DNA of 64,000 bases from AP-15 sp963789025 (GTDB taxonomy: Bacteria; Pseudomonadota; Alphaproteobacteria; ATCC43930; CGMCC-115725): NCBI GenBank assembly GCA_963789025.1, contig CAWBIT010000008.1:620001-684000 (forward strand), in the 5' to 3' direction. The notes under the pieces are model-generated. The model saw only the letters and a program-made list of their open reading frames with translations, had not been told where the DNA came from and searched no databases. A program made the position numbers and the translations under genes. Shown piece by piece: positions 51,098 to 61,014 of the stretch (its first letter is position 1; every line of letters starts with the position of its first letter).

Positions 51098-52459
51098 TCA
51101 TCGGCGGGCCGCCTCGTCGCCGATAGTAATCGTGCTCGCCTCACTTCGATCGCCAGCAGCTCGTCTCCGATTTGAGCGTAGCAGTTTCCGTGTGTCAGAG
51201 CTTCCGAAGCCTCCATTGATTGCGAACCGCTCGAAACGTCCGATCTGGAGGGCCTTCAGCCGCTCTATCGCCCCTTTGTGGGCGGGCTCGATACGGAGCG
51301 CTCTCAGGAATGATGCATTGGCTTCTTCCATTTGCCCGTAGGTTCCCTCGATTTCACCAAGGACAATCCATTCGATTGTGCTATAGGGCGACCACCGCAG
51401 CACCTCCTTCTGCGCTGCCAGCGCAAGCGAGACGTCGCCGTTATCGAGCCCAGCATCCCGGATGCACCACAATATGCCCAAATCCGGAAAAACGTCAGAT
51501 TGTCTTACGGTTCGAGCGTAGATGCCCCAAATCGCTCTGATCAACCCCAGATCGGCCAATTCCTCAATGAATTCGTGCAACAGGGATCCATCGAAATACT
51601 GAGACAGCCGAACTGACCACGTCTCTAGAATTTCGCGTTCTACAGTACCGTCCGAGCTGGTGCCGGCCGCCAACTGGATCATTCCGAAAATATCGCGGCA
51701 GTTGCGAATAAGCTGGGGCATGTTGGTCAGGTAGGGGCCCAGCCCTGAGCCATTGAGACGCGCCGTAATATGGAACAGCTCTGTTGATCCGAACGGAGGA
51801 TAGGCAAGGTCGTAACTCGAGAGAAAAAACGACCGAAGACTGTTGAACGCCAAGGAAGCGGCCATTAACGGGATTGCAGGGATGTGGTTATGAAGGTCGA
51901 GGGGCGGCCTGCTCAATATCTCGTTTCGAATTCGTCCTAGCAATCGATCCAACTCCTCCCGCGAACGATTAGTTAGCGGATCCCGGAGAACTTTACACAG
52001 CTGTTCACATAAATCGCCGACGCTGTTCCCGATCGCGGCCGGTGTAGCAGTTCGATCCCTGACCGCTTCGGGTGATGGCGCGGCAAGCCGCTCGGCAACT
52101 TTCCCTTCTCGGGTCGATGCAAAACCGCTTCCAGCTTCAGAATTGACGATTTGCTTCAATTCACCGATCGCAATCGCAAAGGGATGGCCGAGTTGCGATA
52201 TGGAGGGTATCGGTGAACGCACCGATTTAGCGTCTGTCCACAGGCGCGTCCGCGATGCGATTTCCGCGTGTTTCCTGGCGCCGGGCTCCCCAAAACCAAG
52301 GCGGAGAAAAATGACGTTGTAAAGCGCTTGAGCCGAATCCCGCAGTTCTCCCGCGCACAAAAGCTCTGCGCAGTTGATTTGGTCCTGAACGGCGTGAAGA
52401 TCACGCGTGCAACGTAATAGCGAGGTACGCAACAGTGAGGACATCGATGTTTCAATCAT
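51098..52459 (-). CDS. Hypothetical protein with TPR-like C-terminus
   Basis: This 453-residue soluble protein is largely helical with no named family. Near the C-terminus ALAAQKEVLRWSPYSTIEWIV and EEANASFLRALRIEPAHKGAIE look like tetratricopeptide repeats. The middle part (FNSLRSFFLSSYDLAYPPFG) is unusual. It lies between the GT9 copies, on the minus strand, with A+T-rich codon use like its neighbours. It is probably a polysaccharide-locus accessory protein. Confidence 0.6.
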   Translation of the reverse strand: MIETSMSSLLRTSLLRCTRDLHAVQDQINCAELLCAGELRDSAQALYNVIFLRLGFGEPGARKHAEIASRTRLWTDAKSVRSPIPSISQLGHPFAIAIGELKQIVNSEAGSGFASTREGKVAERLAAPSPEAVRDRTATPAAIGNSVGDLCEQLCKVLRDPLTNRSREELDRLLGRIRNEILSRPPLDLHNHIPAIPLMAASLAFNSLRSFFLSSYDLAYPPFGSTELFHITARLNGSGLGPYLTNMPQLIRNCRDIFGMIQLAAGTSSDGTVEREILETWSVRLSQYFDGSLLHEFIEELADLGLIRAIWGIYARTVRQSDVFPDLGILWCIRDAGLDNGDVSLALAAQKEVLRWSPYSTIEWIVLGEIEGTYGQMEEANASFLRALRIEPAHKGAIERLKALQIGRFERFAINGGFGSSDTRKLLRSNRRRAAGDRSEASTITIGDEAARR

Positions 52460-52913
52460 CGCTACGCGCTTTTGAGAAGCTCGGGGCGGTGAGATGCCCC
52501 TCTCTGCCTAACAAAATGATGGTCACTCTCGACTGGCGCGAAGGTGTGAGCTTTCACAAGGGCTTCTCCCTTCAACAAGAGCTTCATGCCAAGGCGCTAC
52601 CCTTCTGTACGCTGGGTGAAAAGCAGCTGGATGAGCACCGCTCAGCCTCCTGCGCCTCCATCAATGCCGGGTCGCCCGTGCCTCGACCTAGTGTCTCGTT
52701 GCCGGAGTTCGGCGTAGGTGATGGCAGCTTTCCTGATAGCGCGTCACTTTGAATGGTAACAGCCCTTGAGGCTCCACAGGGGCCCGGCTTGATCGATTGG
52801 GTGCGAGCTTATCGACACGCGGTCCGAGCCGGCCGGCGGCCCGCCGCCGTCCCAGCGCAGGACTTCCGTGATAGTCATTGCATCGCCTCGCGAGCATTCA
52901 GCCCAAGAACCGA
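52460..52913. other. 454-base stretch without a recognised gene
   Basis: A + strand frame (52435-52752) and a minus frame (52688-52897) are open but neither shows a family signature. The right part is more G+C-rich than the left, so this may be a junction between segments of different origin. Confidence 0.45.
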
Positions 52914-53735
52914 TTAAGAGCCTGGTTTCGGGACGGCCCAGCGCCGCGCGGTCTGCGAAGGGGGATGCCCCCCGACACGGGAATAGACATAATTGTAGCG
53001 CGCCGGTTCCCAATGCGCCTCGGCGGTGAACGGCTTCTGAAACCGCCGGCGCGCCTCACGCGTCGCGACAAAAAACGCGTTGCAGCCGCTCAATTCGCAG
53101 CCGACGAGGCTCATTCCCTTAGCGGCGGCGACGTGTTCCAACGCCTTCAGACTGGCACCAAACCAGTTGCTCCCGTCCCACGCGCCCTGCGGGTCATAAG
53201 GCACTTCCAACGCGACGGAAGCCGGGAGCGAGCCATTATATTCGATGCAGGCGGCGCGCGACCGCCGGTTCAGCGCGCGCCAGACATGCGAGGTGTTCTG
53301 GTCGATGTCCAATGACAGGAAATCGACCTCTGCGGGCACTCCGCGTTCGTCGAGCAACTCGTTGATGTTTTCAGCCGTGACTAACCCCTCGATCAGAAGC
53401 AATTGCTCGGTCTTGATGAACTCGGCAAAGATGTTCCGCCCCTCTCCAAAATTGCTGTCGACCCACACCCCGCGCCAGCCTTGTTCGAGCAACAGGCGCG
53501 TATTGTTCTCGACGCCGTTTTGAGTGCCGACCTCGATAAACAGCCGGTTGCGCGGGGTGATGCGCCGGAAGATCTCGGCGATAATCCCGTCCTCACCGGC
53601 TATGCTGTAGACGCGCGAATGATAGGGTACGAGCGACAAGGAGTGATTGTAACGCCCGCGGCTCACCGCCACTGCGAAAATCAGGTCGTCCAAGGCTTTG
53701 CCAAGCATTTGAGCCCCGCTGATTAGGTGCGCCAT
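52914..53735 (-). CDS. FkbM-like methyltransferase family protein
   Basis: This 273-residue protein carries the SAM-binding motif NRLFIEVGTQNGVENNTRLL with GWRGVWVDSN in the next strand, then VDFLSLDIDQNTSHVWRAL and CIEYNGSLPAS. The plan fits FkbM-like proteins in cell-surface glycan loci, and some related ones act in capsule or lipopolysaccharide methylation. There is no signal peptide. It sits alone on the minus strand between the GT9 paralogues. Confidence 0.7.
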   Translation of the reverse strand: MAHLISGAQMLGKALDDLIFAVAVSRGRYNHSLSLVPYHSRVYSIAGEDGIIAEIFRRITPRNRLFIEVGTQNGVENNTRLLLEQGWRGVWVDSNFGEGRNIFAEFIKTEQLLLIEGLVTAENINELLDERGVPAEVDFLSLDIDQNTSHVWRALNRRSRAACIEYNGSLPASVALEVPYDPQGAWDGSNWFGASLKALEHVAAAKGMSLVGCELSGCNAFFVATREARRRFQKPFTAEAHWEPARYNYVYSRVGGHPPSQTARRWAVPKPGS

Positions 53736-54089
53736 GAAACTCGATCGGCTCCTTGACCTCTCGGTCCCCGGAGCGAAGCGCGAGATCCGGTGCGCTGGTC
53801 GTCCGATGACTGTTACAATTCAAAGTGAGACACTACCGAGGACCTTGACTGATTGATAAGATGCCTGTACGGGTCATTCCAACCAGCGAGCCATACCATC
53901 CGTAAGCCTCGGCATCAACTATCAAGACGTCAAGCACGTACGTCATGATCCTGAACAGAACTCATGCACGGGCTCCTTGAGCTTGTAACACGGTTGGATT
54001 AGGTATCGAGACTTGCAGCTTAGATCTCCGTACGCCGACCTCGTTGAGGTTGTGGCCATTGATGTCTAGGCGAACGCCCGTGGACAATC
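53736..54089. other. 354-base stretch without a recognised gene
   Basis: This is the divergent gap between the FkbM-like gene and GT9 copy B. No coding frame is convincing and no promoter pair stands out. Confidence 0.5.
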
Positions 54090-56084
54090 ATGATTTTCAA
54101 CGCTGGGCTCCGCAAGAAAAAGCAGATAATCCGGGATGCAGATAACGCTCGCGATGCCAGGGAATACGGTCGGGCAGCCCTTCTATATGAGAAAGCCTTG
54201 CGTCTCGCGCCGGACGACGCGGCTATTCACATTCAGTGTGGACATATGTTTAAGGAGGCTGGGGATTTAGCCAGTGCCGAGCCTCATTACCTCTGCGCGA
54301 AACAGCTTACCCCGAGCGATCCTGACCTTGCGTTGCAACTCGGGCATTTTCACAAGGTCGCCGGACGACTGAAGGAAGCAGAGCGTTCCTACCGACGGGC
54401 CATGGAGCTGGACCCGGCCTGGCCTGAACCGGCGATTCAATTGGCGATACTGTATCGATCCGGCTGGCGAAACCACACCAAGGCTATCGAGAAAGGGCTG
54501 GTGCCTGAGCTCTCACCGCAGCCACCAGAGAGCCTGCTCCAACACGACGCGGAGGAGGTGGTCGTCAGGTCGCTAGGGCGTCGCGAGCGAACCCGTTGGG
54601 GGATGCACAATACCCTTCGGGGCGTCGACGCCATCCGTGGGTTCTGTATCTCGGCGACGCCGATTGTAGAGTTGCGTGGCACCGTCAATGGAGTCCGGTT
54701 CTATAGCGGAACGGTCCAGAGGGGGCTCCCGCTCAAATATGAAAGGTACGACAAAAATAAACGCAAATATATTTTTAATATATGGTGCGATTTCTCGCAC
54801 TTTACTCCAGGGCTATACACCCTTCAGCTGGAGTTCGTTGATGAAAATGGCGAGCCTCGTACCCGGCGTGAGCATTTAGTAATAGATACGCCGCTGCTCG
54901 AAGCAGATTTTCCTAATTCTGACGCTATAATTTCCCTTCCCGAAACGGATCTCCGTTCCGTCGACGAGCAGATCAACTCGCGGCCGAGCGTAGTGAGGTC
55001 GCCCAAGTCCTCCCTGTTTGCCGAGCCTCCGCGGAACGTGCTGATCCTCAGAACGGATCAGCTCGGCGATATGGTAGCGTCGATCCCGGCCATGCGACGG
55101 CTAAGAGAGCTTATGCCAACGGCGCATTTTGTGGGACTGCTGACGTCATCGAACTCGGATCTCGCCGCGACTCTCAACCTTTTCGATGAGATCATCGTCA
55201 TCGATTTCCCAGACGACAAGGTCGAAAGGCGCAGGATCATGCCCCTCAGCGCGCAAGAGGAGTTGCGAAAGAGATTAGAGCCGTATCGCTTCGATTTGGC
55301 GCTCGACCTCGCTGACAGCGGTGTTTCGCGCCCGCTCCTTCTTTTGTCCGGCGCCCGATTTCTGTATGGCTTTTATGACCGGGAATGGCCGTGGCTTTCG
55401 GCCGGTTTCGAGGGCAATTCTCACGATCCGAAAAACCACGCGGAAATCGTGCCGCACTCGACAAAAGTCGTGGCCTTGGTGGAGCGGCTGGGCGCAATGC
55501 TGAACAGCAGAGCGCAGATTGTTCGCAGGGCCGACCTAACGCGCGACAAGCTGGCAGCTTACGGAATCTCGGACTCGGACCGGTTTGCAGTTCTGCACAC
55601 CGGCGGTCGCGGATTGAGCCGCTGGCCCCGATACTGCGAGCTCGCTTCGCGCATCCTGGAAGAAACGGATCTTAAGGTCATTCTATTAGCTGAGGATGCT
55701 GCAATCCGGGAAAAGCTTGCTAAAGATCAACTTAGCTCTGAACGCTTTCGAGTGTTGGAAGGAACATTACGGTTCGACGACCTTGATGCGTTGCTTTCCT
55801 TCTGCACAGTGTTCGTGGGCAATGACTCCGGGCCAAAGCACCTCGCGGCGCTCCGCGGCAGTAAAGTCGTCAGTATTCACTCGGGCCGCACTAATTGGCT
55901 CGAGTGGGGTCAGGAGATGGATGGGTTAATAATTAGCCGGAAGGTGCCTTGTGTCGGGTGTCTTCTTTACCTTGATGATGCAGATGAGTGTGGGAAGGAC
56001 CTTGCTTGCGTGACTAACATCTCAGTCGATGAAGTTTTGGCTGCAGTTATAAAAATATTACAGCCCTCGCTGGACGATAATTAG
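54090..56084 (+). CDS. TPR / glycosyltransferase family 9 protein, copy B
   Basis: This 664-residue paralogue of 48569-50755 has TPR repeats at about 17-120 (ARDAREYGRAALLYEKALRL, DPDLALQLGHFHKVAGRLKE), the same middle domain (WGMHNTLRGVDAIRGFCISA) and the GT9 domain (VLILRTDQLGDMVASIPAMR, DLALDLADSG, FVGNDSGPKHLAALRG). It ends with the Cys pairs CVGCLLY and CGKDLAC. Identity with copy A is high in the GT9 half and lower in the middle domain. It is encoded in inverted orientation relative to copy A. Confidence 0.85.
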   Translation: MIFNAGLRKKKQIIRDADNARDAREYGRAALLYEKALRLAPDDAAIHIQCGHMFKEAGDLASAEPHYLCAKQLTPSDPDLALQLGHFHKVAGRLKEAERSYRRAMELDPAWPEPAIQLAILYRSGWRNHTKAIEKGLVPELSPQPPESLLQHDAEEVVVRSLGRRERTRWGMHNTLRGVDAIRGFCISATPIVELRGTVNGVRFYSGTVQRGLPLKYERYDKNKRKYIFNIWCDFSHFTPGLYTLQLEFVDENGEPRTRREHLVIDTPLLEADFPNSDAIISLPETDLRSVDEQINSRPSVVRSPKSSLFAEPPRNVLILRTDQLGDMVASIPAMRRLRELMPTAHFVGLLTSSNSDLAATLNLFDEIIVIDFPDDKVERRRIMPLSAQEELRKRLEPYRFDLALDLADSGVSRPLLLLSGARFLYGFYDREWPWLSAGFEGNSHDPKNHAEIVPHSTKVVALVERLGAMLNSRAQIVRRADLTRDKLAAYGISDSDRFAVLHTGGRGLSRWPRYCELASRILEETDLKVILLAEDAAIREKLAKDQLSSERFRVLEGTLRFDDLDALLSFCTVFVGNDSGPKHLAALRGSKVVSIHSGRTNWLEWGQEMDGLIISRKVPCVGCLLYLDDADECGKDLACVTNISVDEVLAAVIKILQPSLDDN

Positions 56085-56122
56085 CCAAGAGACATGCGCC
56101 CCCGGTCGAGGGATGATTTGCG

Positions 56123-56596
56123 GTGCTGCATACCGGCGCACGCCTCAAGTTCAGCCAGTGGCCCCATTATGACAAGCTGGCGTCAATGATTCTCGATCAC
56201 ACCGACCTCAAGGTCGTGATGATGACCGACGATCCGATGGTGAGGTCCAGGCTAGGCCATGAGCTTGCGACCTCTGACCGTTTTCAATTGCTGGATAAGC
56301 GGCTGCCGTTCGACGACTTCGACGCCTTTCTGTCGTTCTGCACGGTTTTCGTCGGCAATGATTCCGGTCCGAGCCATCTCGCGTCATTGCGCGGCGCAAA
56401 TGTCGTCAACCTCTTCCTCGCCAGGCAGAACTGGAACGAATGGGGTCACGAGAACCGAGGCTACGTCATCAGCCGCCGGGTTCCGTGCGCCGGGTGCAAT
56501 ATCTATTATGATCCCGAGGAATGCGGGAAGGGATTTGCCTGCATCGTGAACATCTCGCCGGAGGAGGTGTTTCGCACCGTTATGGAATTCGTCTAA
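56123..56596 (+). pseudogene. Truncated third GT9 copy (C-terminal fragment)
   Basis: This 157-codon frame matches the last part of the GT9 domain of copies A and B: LHTGARLKFSQWPHYDKLAS, FVGNDSGPSHLASLRGANVV, NEWGHENRGYVISRRVPCAG and the final Cys pairs. Similarity reaches back to FAVLHTGA, directly after an in-frame TGA, so the 5' part has been lost. Sequence divergence shows it is not a recent copy of its neighbour. It could still be translated, but it lacks the donor-site half. Confidence 0.8.
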
Positions 56597-56651
56597 TTCT
56601 TGGAAAGCCGCTGGCGAGCCCATTCGCCGATTAAATCGAGGCTCTGCCCGG

Positions 56652-57299
56652 CTAGAGATTGTTGTAAACCTGCAGCGCCAAGTCGATGTCGTCGAAGAGG
56701 TTGCCCCGCCCATGGTGCATGACCAGCGCACGTGAACAGTAAGATTTGATCACCTCGCCCATATGAGAGGCGAGGATGAGGGTGCGATCGGCCCGTTTTT
56801 CGAAGAGCTCTTCATGTGAGCGGCGTTGGAAGCGTTGATCGCCCGCGGCGATGACCTCATCGATCAGGTAGCAATCGAAATCGATCGCTAGCGACAATGC
56901 GAACGCGAACCGGGCCCGCATTCCGATGGAATAGATTCTGACCGGCTCCGACAGATAACTTCCGAGCTCAGCGAAGTCTTCGACATACTCCTTTATTTCG
57001 TCGAACGGCTTGTTATAAATCCGCGCAATGAACCGCATATTGTCGTTGCCAGTCAGGCTGCCCTGAAACCCACCTTGCAGCGCAAGCGGCCACGACACGG
57101 ACATGGTCTGTTCGATCGTGCCCCTGGTCGGGAGCTCGACCCTGCCGAGTAGCCGGATCAGCGTCGACTTCCCGGCACCGTTGCGGCCGAGCACCGCCAA
57201 CTTTTCCCCTCTGGCCACGCGGAACGATACGTCGCTCACCGCGCGGTGCACGCGTCCCTCGGTACGATACTCTTTCGTTACACTGACCGCTTCAATCAT
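56652..57299 (-). CDS. kpsT: Polysaccharide ABC exporter ATPase (KpsT-like)
   Basis: This 215-residue ATPase has Walker A LGRNGAGKSTLIRLL near 34-48, a degenerate signature YSIGMRARFAFALSLA, and Walker B DCYLIDEVIAAGD. This form, with SIGM before the helix, is typical of KpsT/BexA/Wzt-short proteins that energise capsule export and lack a C-terminal carbohydrate-binding domain. It overlaps the permease gene by four bases and ends just after the truncated GT9. Confidence 0.9.
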   Translation of the reverse strand: MIEAVSVTKEYRTEGRVHRAVSDVSFRVARGEKLAVLGRNGAGKSTLIRLLGRVELPTRGTIEQTMSVSWPLALQGGFQGSLTGNDNMRFIARIYNKPFDEIKEYVEDFAELGSYLSEPVRIYSIGMRARFAFALSLAIDFDCYLIDEVIAAGDQRFQRRSHEELFEKRADRTLILASHMGEVIKSYCSRALVMHHGRGNLFDDIDLALQVYNNL

Positions 57300-58090
57300 T
57301 CCGTCACGACGTATTTCCGGCTTTCGCGCATCAGCAGCAACCCAATAAATGTCAAGACCGCTAGAACCAGGCTGGTATAGGCGGGGTCGCCATATGTCTT
57401 GACCGCGTTGCCGAACATGCCCCCTCGGATCATTTCATAAGCCTGAAAGGACGGTTGCAGCAGCGCCCAGCCGCGTATGTTTTCGGGCAGCCATGCCGCC
57501 ATAAGAAAGAAGCCCGAGAAAAAAATGTATAGATATGAATATGGTTGCCATATTTTCTCAGCCCATTCCGTGCGCTCGCTGATGCCGCCGACGATCAGCC
57601 CCACCGCCACCGACCACCAGATCATAAAAAGGTAGCCCAGGTAAAACATCGGCAAGTCGCGTGGCAGATCCACAAATCCTATATTGTAGAACAAGGCGAA
57701 TGATGCGACGAGAGCCGCCAGGTTGGAGGCTATCTCAAGCAGGCAGCGTGCAAGGAAAATATCAAAGATCGTGACCTGCCTGTGGTACAGCAGGCCCGCA
57801 TTGACCCGAACAAACAGCAGCATCCGGGCGCCGACGTGCCGGAACAGCAAAAGCGGTAGGTAACCGCTCCAGAGAAGCGGCATCATAGGCACACCGTACT
57901 CGTACGGAGCCCGTGCCACTGACCAAACCAACAAGACCGGTATGGCAAAGATCAGAGGCTCGAGCAGGATCCAGCCAAAACCAAGACCTTCGCGCCCGAA
58001 ACGCGTATAGATCTCACGTATCAGAAGGGCGCCGACAACCCGCCATTGGGTAGCAAAATTTTCCCGAAATTCGCCCATCGTCCAAACCAA
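57296..58090 (-). CDS. kpsM: Polysaccharide ABC exporter permease (KpsM-like)
   Basis: This 264-residue ABC-2 permease has about six spans and an N-terminal amphipathic helix. Segments REIYTRFGREGLGFGWILLEP and FFSGFFLMAAWLPENIRGWA are typical of KpsM/BexB. With KpsT it moves lipid-linked capsule chains across the inner membrane. The gene is coupled to kpsT by overlap and two bases from the kpsE stop. Confidence 0.9.
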   Translation of the reverse strand: MVWTMGEFRENFATQWRVVGALLIREIYTRFGREGLGFGWILLEPLIFAIPVLLVWSVARAPYEYGVPMMPLLWSGYLPLLLFRHVGARMLLFVRVNAGLLYHRQVTIFDIFLARCLLEIASNLAALVASFALFYNIGFVDLPRDLPMFYLGYLFMIWWSVAVGLIVGGISERTEWAEKIWQPYSYLYIFFSGFFLMAAWLPENIRGWALLQPSFQAYEMIRGGMFGNAVKTYGDPAYTSLVLAVLTFIGLLLMRESRKYVVTE

Positions 58091-58092
58091 CG

Positions 58093-59298
58093 CTAGGCGG
58101 CGGAATGCTCACGAACGTTCGCGACGAGCAGCCAAGCCAGTCCGTAAACGAGCAGGCATGTCGCGACAACGGTGATGAAAGAGACGATCCGCTTCGGAAA
58201 CAGCGGATAATCCGCGAGGTTCGGCTGGGCAATCGTTTCGAGATAGAGCTGTTGCCGCTGCGCCTCGATGCGCGCCGCCTCCAGCGATGTGAAGGCCGAG
58301 GCCAGCGTCTTTTCGGCGAGTTCGTGCTGCGTGTTCAGGCGTTCGTATTCGGTCAGCGCCGAGACGACCGAGTCGCTCTCCCCGCTCAGTTTCGCCCGCT
58401 CTTCGGCGATCAGCTTATCGAGCGAGGCGATGCGGGTCTTGACCAGCGGGATCTGCGGGCTGCTCGGCGAATTGTTGAGGAGCTCGCCGAGCTGCGCCCG
58501 GGCGTTGGCCTGCGCCGCATTCATTTGCCCGAGCAGCTCCAACACGCCCGATGACGCCGATTTCGGATCGAGCATCTTTTGCTTGACGCGATAGGCCGTC
58601 AGCTCGGTCTGAATCTCCGCAATCCGCTGCTCGGCGCGGTCGACCTCGCGGCGCGCCGTGTCGAGGGCGTCTCGGCGCGCCCGCTCGTTGAGATCATTGA
58701 TCAGCTGCTCGCTATAGCTCAACAGCGCGCTGGCGAGCGCGTGGGCATCCTCCGGCCGGTAAGCTTTGACCCGAAGGGCGGTAACACCGCTACTGGTGTC
58801 GGTTTCGACGGAAACGAAATGGTCATAGCGCGAGAACAGCGCTTCGAAATCTTTGCGCCAATACAGGATACCCGGAAACCGCGTAACGAAATCGCCCTCC
58901 GGCCGGCTGAAGAGCGTCCGCAGGTCATTTTTCTGCTCGAGTTCGCGAACCGCATCACGCGACATGATGAAGTCTTGGACGGCGCTGGTGTCTTCCGCTG
59001 CGCGGCCCAACCCGGTGGATTGAAGCAGCGCCCCGATCCCACTCGTCTGCACCTGTTTCGGGCTGCGGACGATGAATTTGGCCTCCGATAGGTAGAGATC
59101 CGAGGCGATCGCGAAATAGTAGACGCCGGCGATCAGGGTCGGCAGGCCGACAATTCCCCATAGCCATGGGTTGAACGCCCGGGACAGCCGGCGGAATCGC
59201 GCCACGCTGCGCGGCGGCGCCGTCCCGGCGTCGACCACGGCTGCGCGGCCGAGCGGCTGGACCCTATCCAGTTGTCTGATTTCTGCCATTTGGAACAC
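58093..59298 (-). CDS. kpsE: Capsule export inner-membrane protein (KpsE/BexC-like)
   Basis: This 401-residue PCP-3 protein has spans near 55-75 (LPTLIAGVYYFAIASDLYL) and at the C-terminus (RIVSFITVVATCLLVYGLAW). Between are the family start LSEAKFIVRSP and a long coiled coil (ARREVDRAEQRIAEIQTELT and on). It links the ABC exporter to the outer-membrane polysaccharide channel. A separate KpsD gene is not in the window. Confidence 0.9.
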   Translation of the reverse strand: MFQMAEIRQLDRVQPLGRAAVVDAGTAPPRSVARFRRLSRAFNPWLWGIVGLPTLIAGVYYFAIASDLYLSEAKFIVRSPKQVQTSGIGALLQSTGLGRAAEDTSAVQDFIMSRDAVRELEQKNDLRTLFSRPEGDFVTRFPGILYWRKDFEALFSRYDHFVSVETDTSSGVTALRVKAYRPEDAHALASALLSYSEQLINDLNERARRDALDTARREVDRAEQRIAEIQTELTAYRVKQKMLDPKSASSGVLELLGQMNAAQANARAQLGELLNNSPSSPQIPLVKTRIASLDKLIAEERAKLSGESDSVVSALTEYERLNTQHELAEKTLASAFTSLEAARIEAQRQQLYLETIAQPNLADYPLFPKRIVSFITVVATCLLVYGLAWLLVANVREHSAA

Positions 59299-59461
59299 CA
59301 GAGTGAACTTGAAACAAGCCGATCAGCCGATTTTGACCAACATAAGGCAACTATCGGAGCGAGCATTGCCCCGGCAGAAGCTGCTACTGTAACCCCCTGT
59401 TAAGGGGAATGAAACCGTAGAACACCCCGCTTTTTAATCATGCAGTTTATGCCGCGGCGTT

Positions 59462-60868
59462 TCAACGCAGCGCAGCGTAGACTTCCGCGACCCGCTCACG
59501 GTAGCGCTCGACCGAGAATTTCGCGGCTTGCAATGGTCCGCGGCGCGCGAGTTCGGTTCGCAGATCGGCGTCGCTGACAATCGTCACAATCGCCCGCGCG
59601 ATCTGATCGGTATCGTAAGGGTCCACCAGAAGAGCAGCCTCGCCGGCGACTTCGGGCAATGCGGCTTCGCGCGAGGCGACAACCGGCGTGCCGAGAACCA
59701 TCGACTCGAGGACCGGCAGGCCGAAACCCTCGTAGAGCGACGGAAAGATGACGGCCCGCGCCCCGCGGATCAATGTCACCAGTGTCGCAAAGCTCACGTA
59801 ATCGAGCCGGTGGATGCCGCGCCCGAAACGTTTCCGCACCCCCTCGCACTCATTCTGATCGGCGAGCAGCCTCATTTCGGCATCGTTCTGCCAACCTCCG
59901 GCGACGACGAGCACCAAAGGGACGTCGACGTCAGAGGCCAAATAGGCGTCGATTAACCGCCGGACATTTTTTTTGGGTTCCAACGCTCCATAAAACAGCA
60001 GATATTCGTACAAGCCGAGGCCAAAATGTCCTTCCAGCTGGTTGGCGACCGCCGCCGCTGGCCGCTCGATCCATTCGCGAGGAAAATCCACAGTCTGATA
60101 GGTGTTCGAGATGCGATTTTCCTCGACGCCGAGCAGCTCGATGATGTCACGCTTGGAATTTTCGGAAACCGTGACGATATGGTCCGCCTCCTTAGCAACC
60201 TTTTTGAGCAGGCGAAAAAGCTGCCGCTTGTTGTCTTCGGTCGTGAACGGCAGCCGCAGCGGGACAAGATCGTGGATGGTATAGATGTTGCACGCCGATT
60301 TGACCCGTAGAGGCAGCGGATAGGTGCAATGCAGGATATCCGGCCGCGGCTCAAAGGCCAGGTTGACAAATTCCTTGGTGCGCGAGAAATACGTCCGTGC
60401 GTTCGCGAAAAGATTGCGGGCGACGAAAACCCGATCATGCGCATCGAGCGTGCGCTTGAATTCCCGGGCGACAACGGCGCCGCTCAATTCGACCGGCAAG
60501 GGCTTGACAGGAAGGTGATACCGCGTCTGGTCGATGGCATGGTGAAGGGCCCGTCGCAAGGTAAGCTTTCGCTTGCCCGACATGCTCGGTCGCTTCTCAT
60601 CGAAAAACGCGATCTCGCGCAGCAGCCGATCTTTCGCCGGTGTGAACGGAGTGCTGTAGAGGACCCCGACCTCATGGCCGAGATCGTGGGCGGCACGCGT
60701 CAACATGCGCGTGTATGTCGCGATTCCTGTCCCTCTCGCCAACGAAAGGTTCAAGCCATCAAAGATGATGCGCTGGGATTCCCCACTCGAAGCGAACGGT
60801 ATCGCCGTCATTTCAAGCCGGACTTTCTGTGCGCCGGCGCGGTCGCCGGCCGCGGATATTTGTTGCAC
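59462..60868 (-). CDS. Glycosyltransferase family 4 (GT-B)
   Basis: This 468-residue protein starts with the family motif GLNLSLARGTGIATYTRML at about 38-56, then has NIYTIHDLVPLRLPF, the second domain with YLLFYGALEPKKNVRRLIDAYL and the donor-site FPSLYEGFGLPVLESMVLG, whose Glu binds the nucleotide sugar. An alternative start is ATG 60808. It probably adds a sugar to the capsule repeat. It lies in the same direction as the exporter genes but after a 163-base gap. Confidence 0.88.
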   Translation of the reverse strand: MQQISAAGDRAGAQKVRLEMTAIPFASSGESQRIIFDGLNLSLARGTGIATYTRMLTRAAHDLGHEVGVLYSTPFTPAKDRLLREIAFFDEKRPSMSGKRKLTLRRALHHAIDQTRYHLPVKPLPVELSGAVVAREFKRTLDAHDRVFVARNLFANARTYFSRTKEFVNLAFEPRPDILHCTYPLPLRVKSACNIYTIHDLVPLRLPFTTEDNKRQLFRLLKKVAKEADHIVTVSENSKRDIIELLGVEENRISNTYQTVDFPREWIERPAAAVANQLEGHFGLGLYEYLLFYGALEPKKNVRRLIDAYLASDVDVPLVLVVAGGWQNDAEMRLLADQNECEGVRKRFGRGIHRLDYVSFATLVTLIRGARAVIFPSLYEGFGLPVLESMVLGTPVVASREAALPEVAGEAALLVDPYDTDQIARAIVTIVSDADLRTELARRGPLQAAKFSVERYRERVAEVYAALR

Positions 60869-61014
60869 CCAATAGAGCCCCTTACTGCGGATCGAGGTTC
60901 CGCGCGTTCACCGGCAGCCGTCGGATATTGCGCCGCAGCGTGATTTTCGTGGACAGCGCCGGGCGGATTGTCAAGAGTTACCGACGCTAGGGCAAGAACG
61001 TTTATACCGACGCG

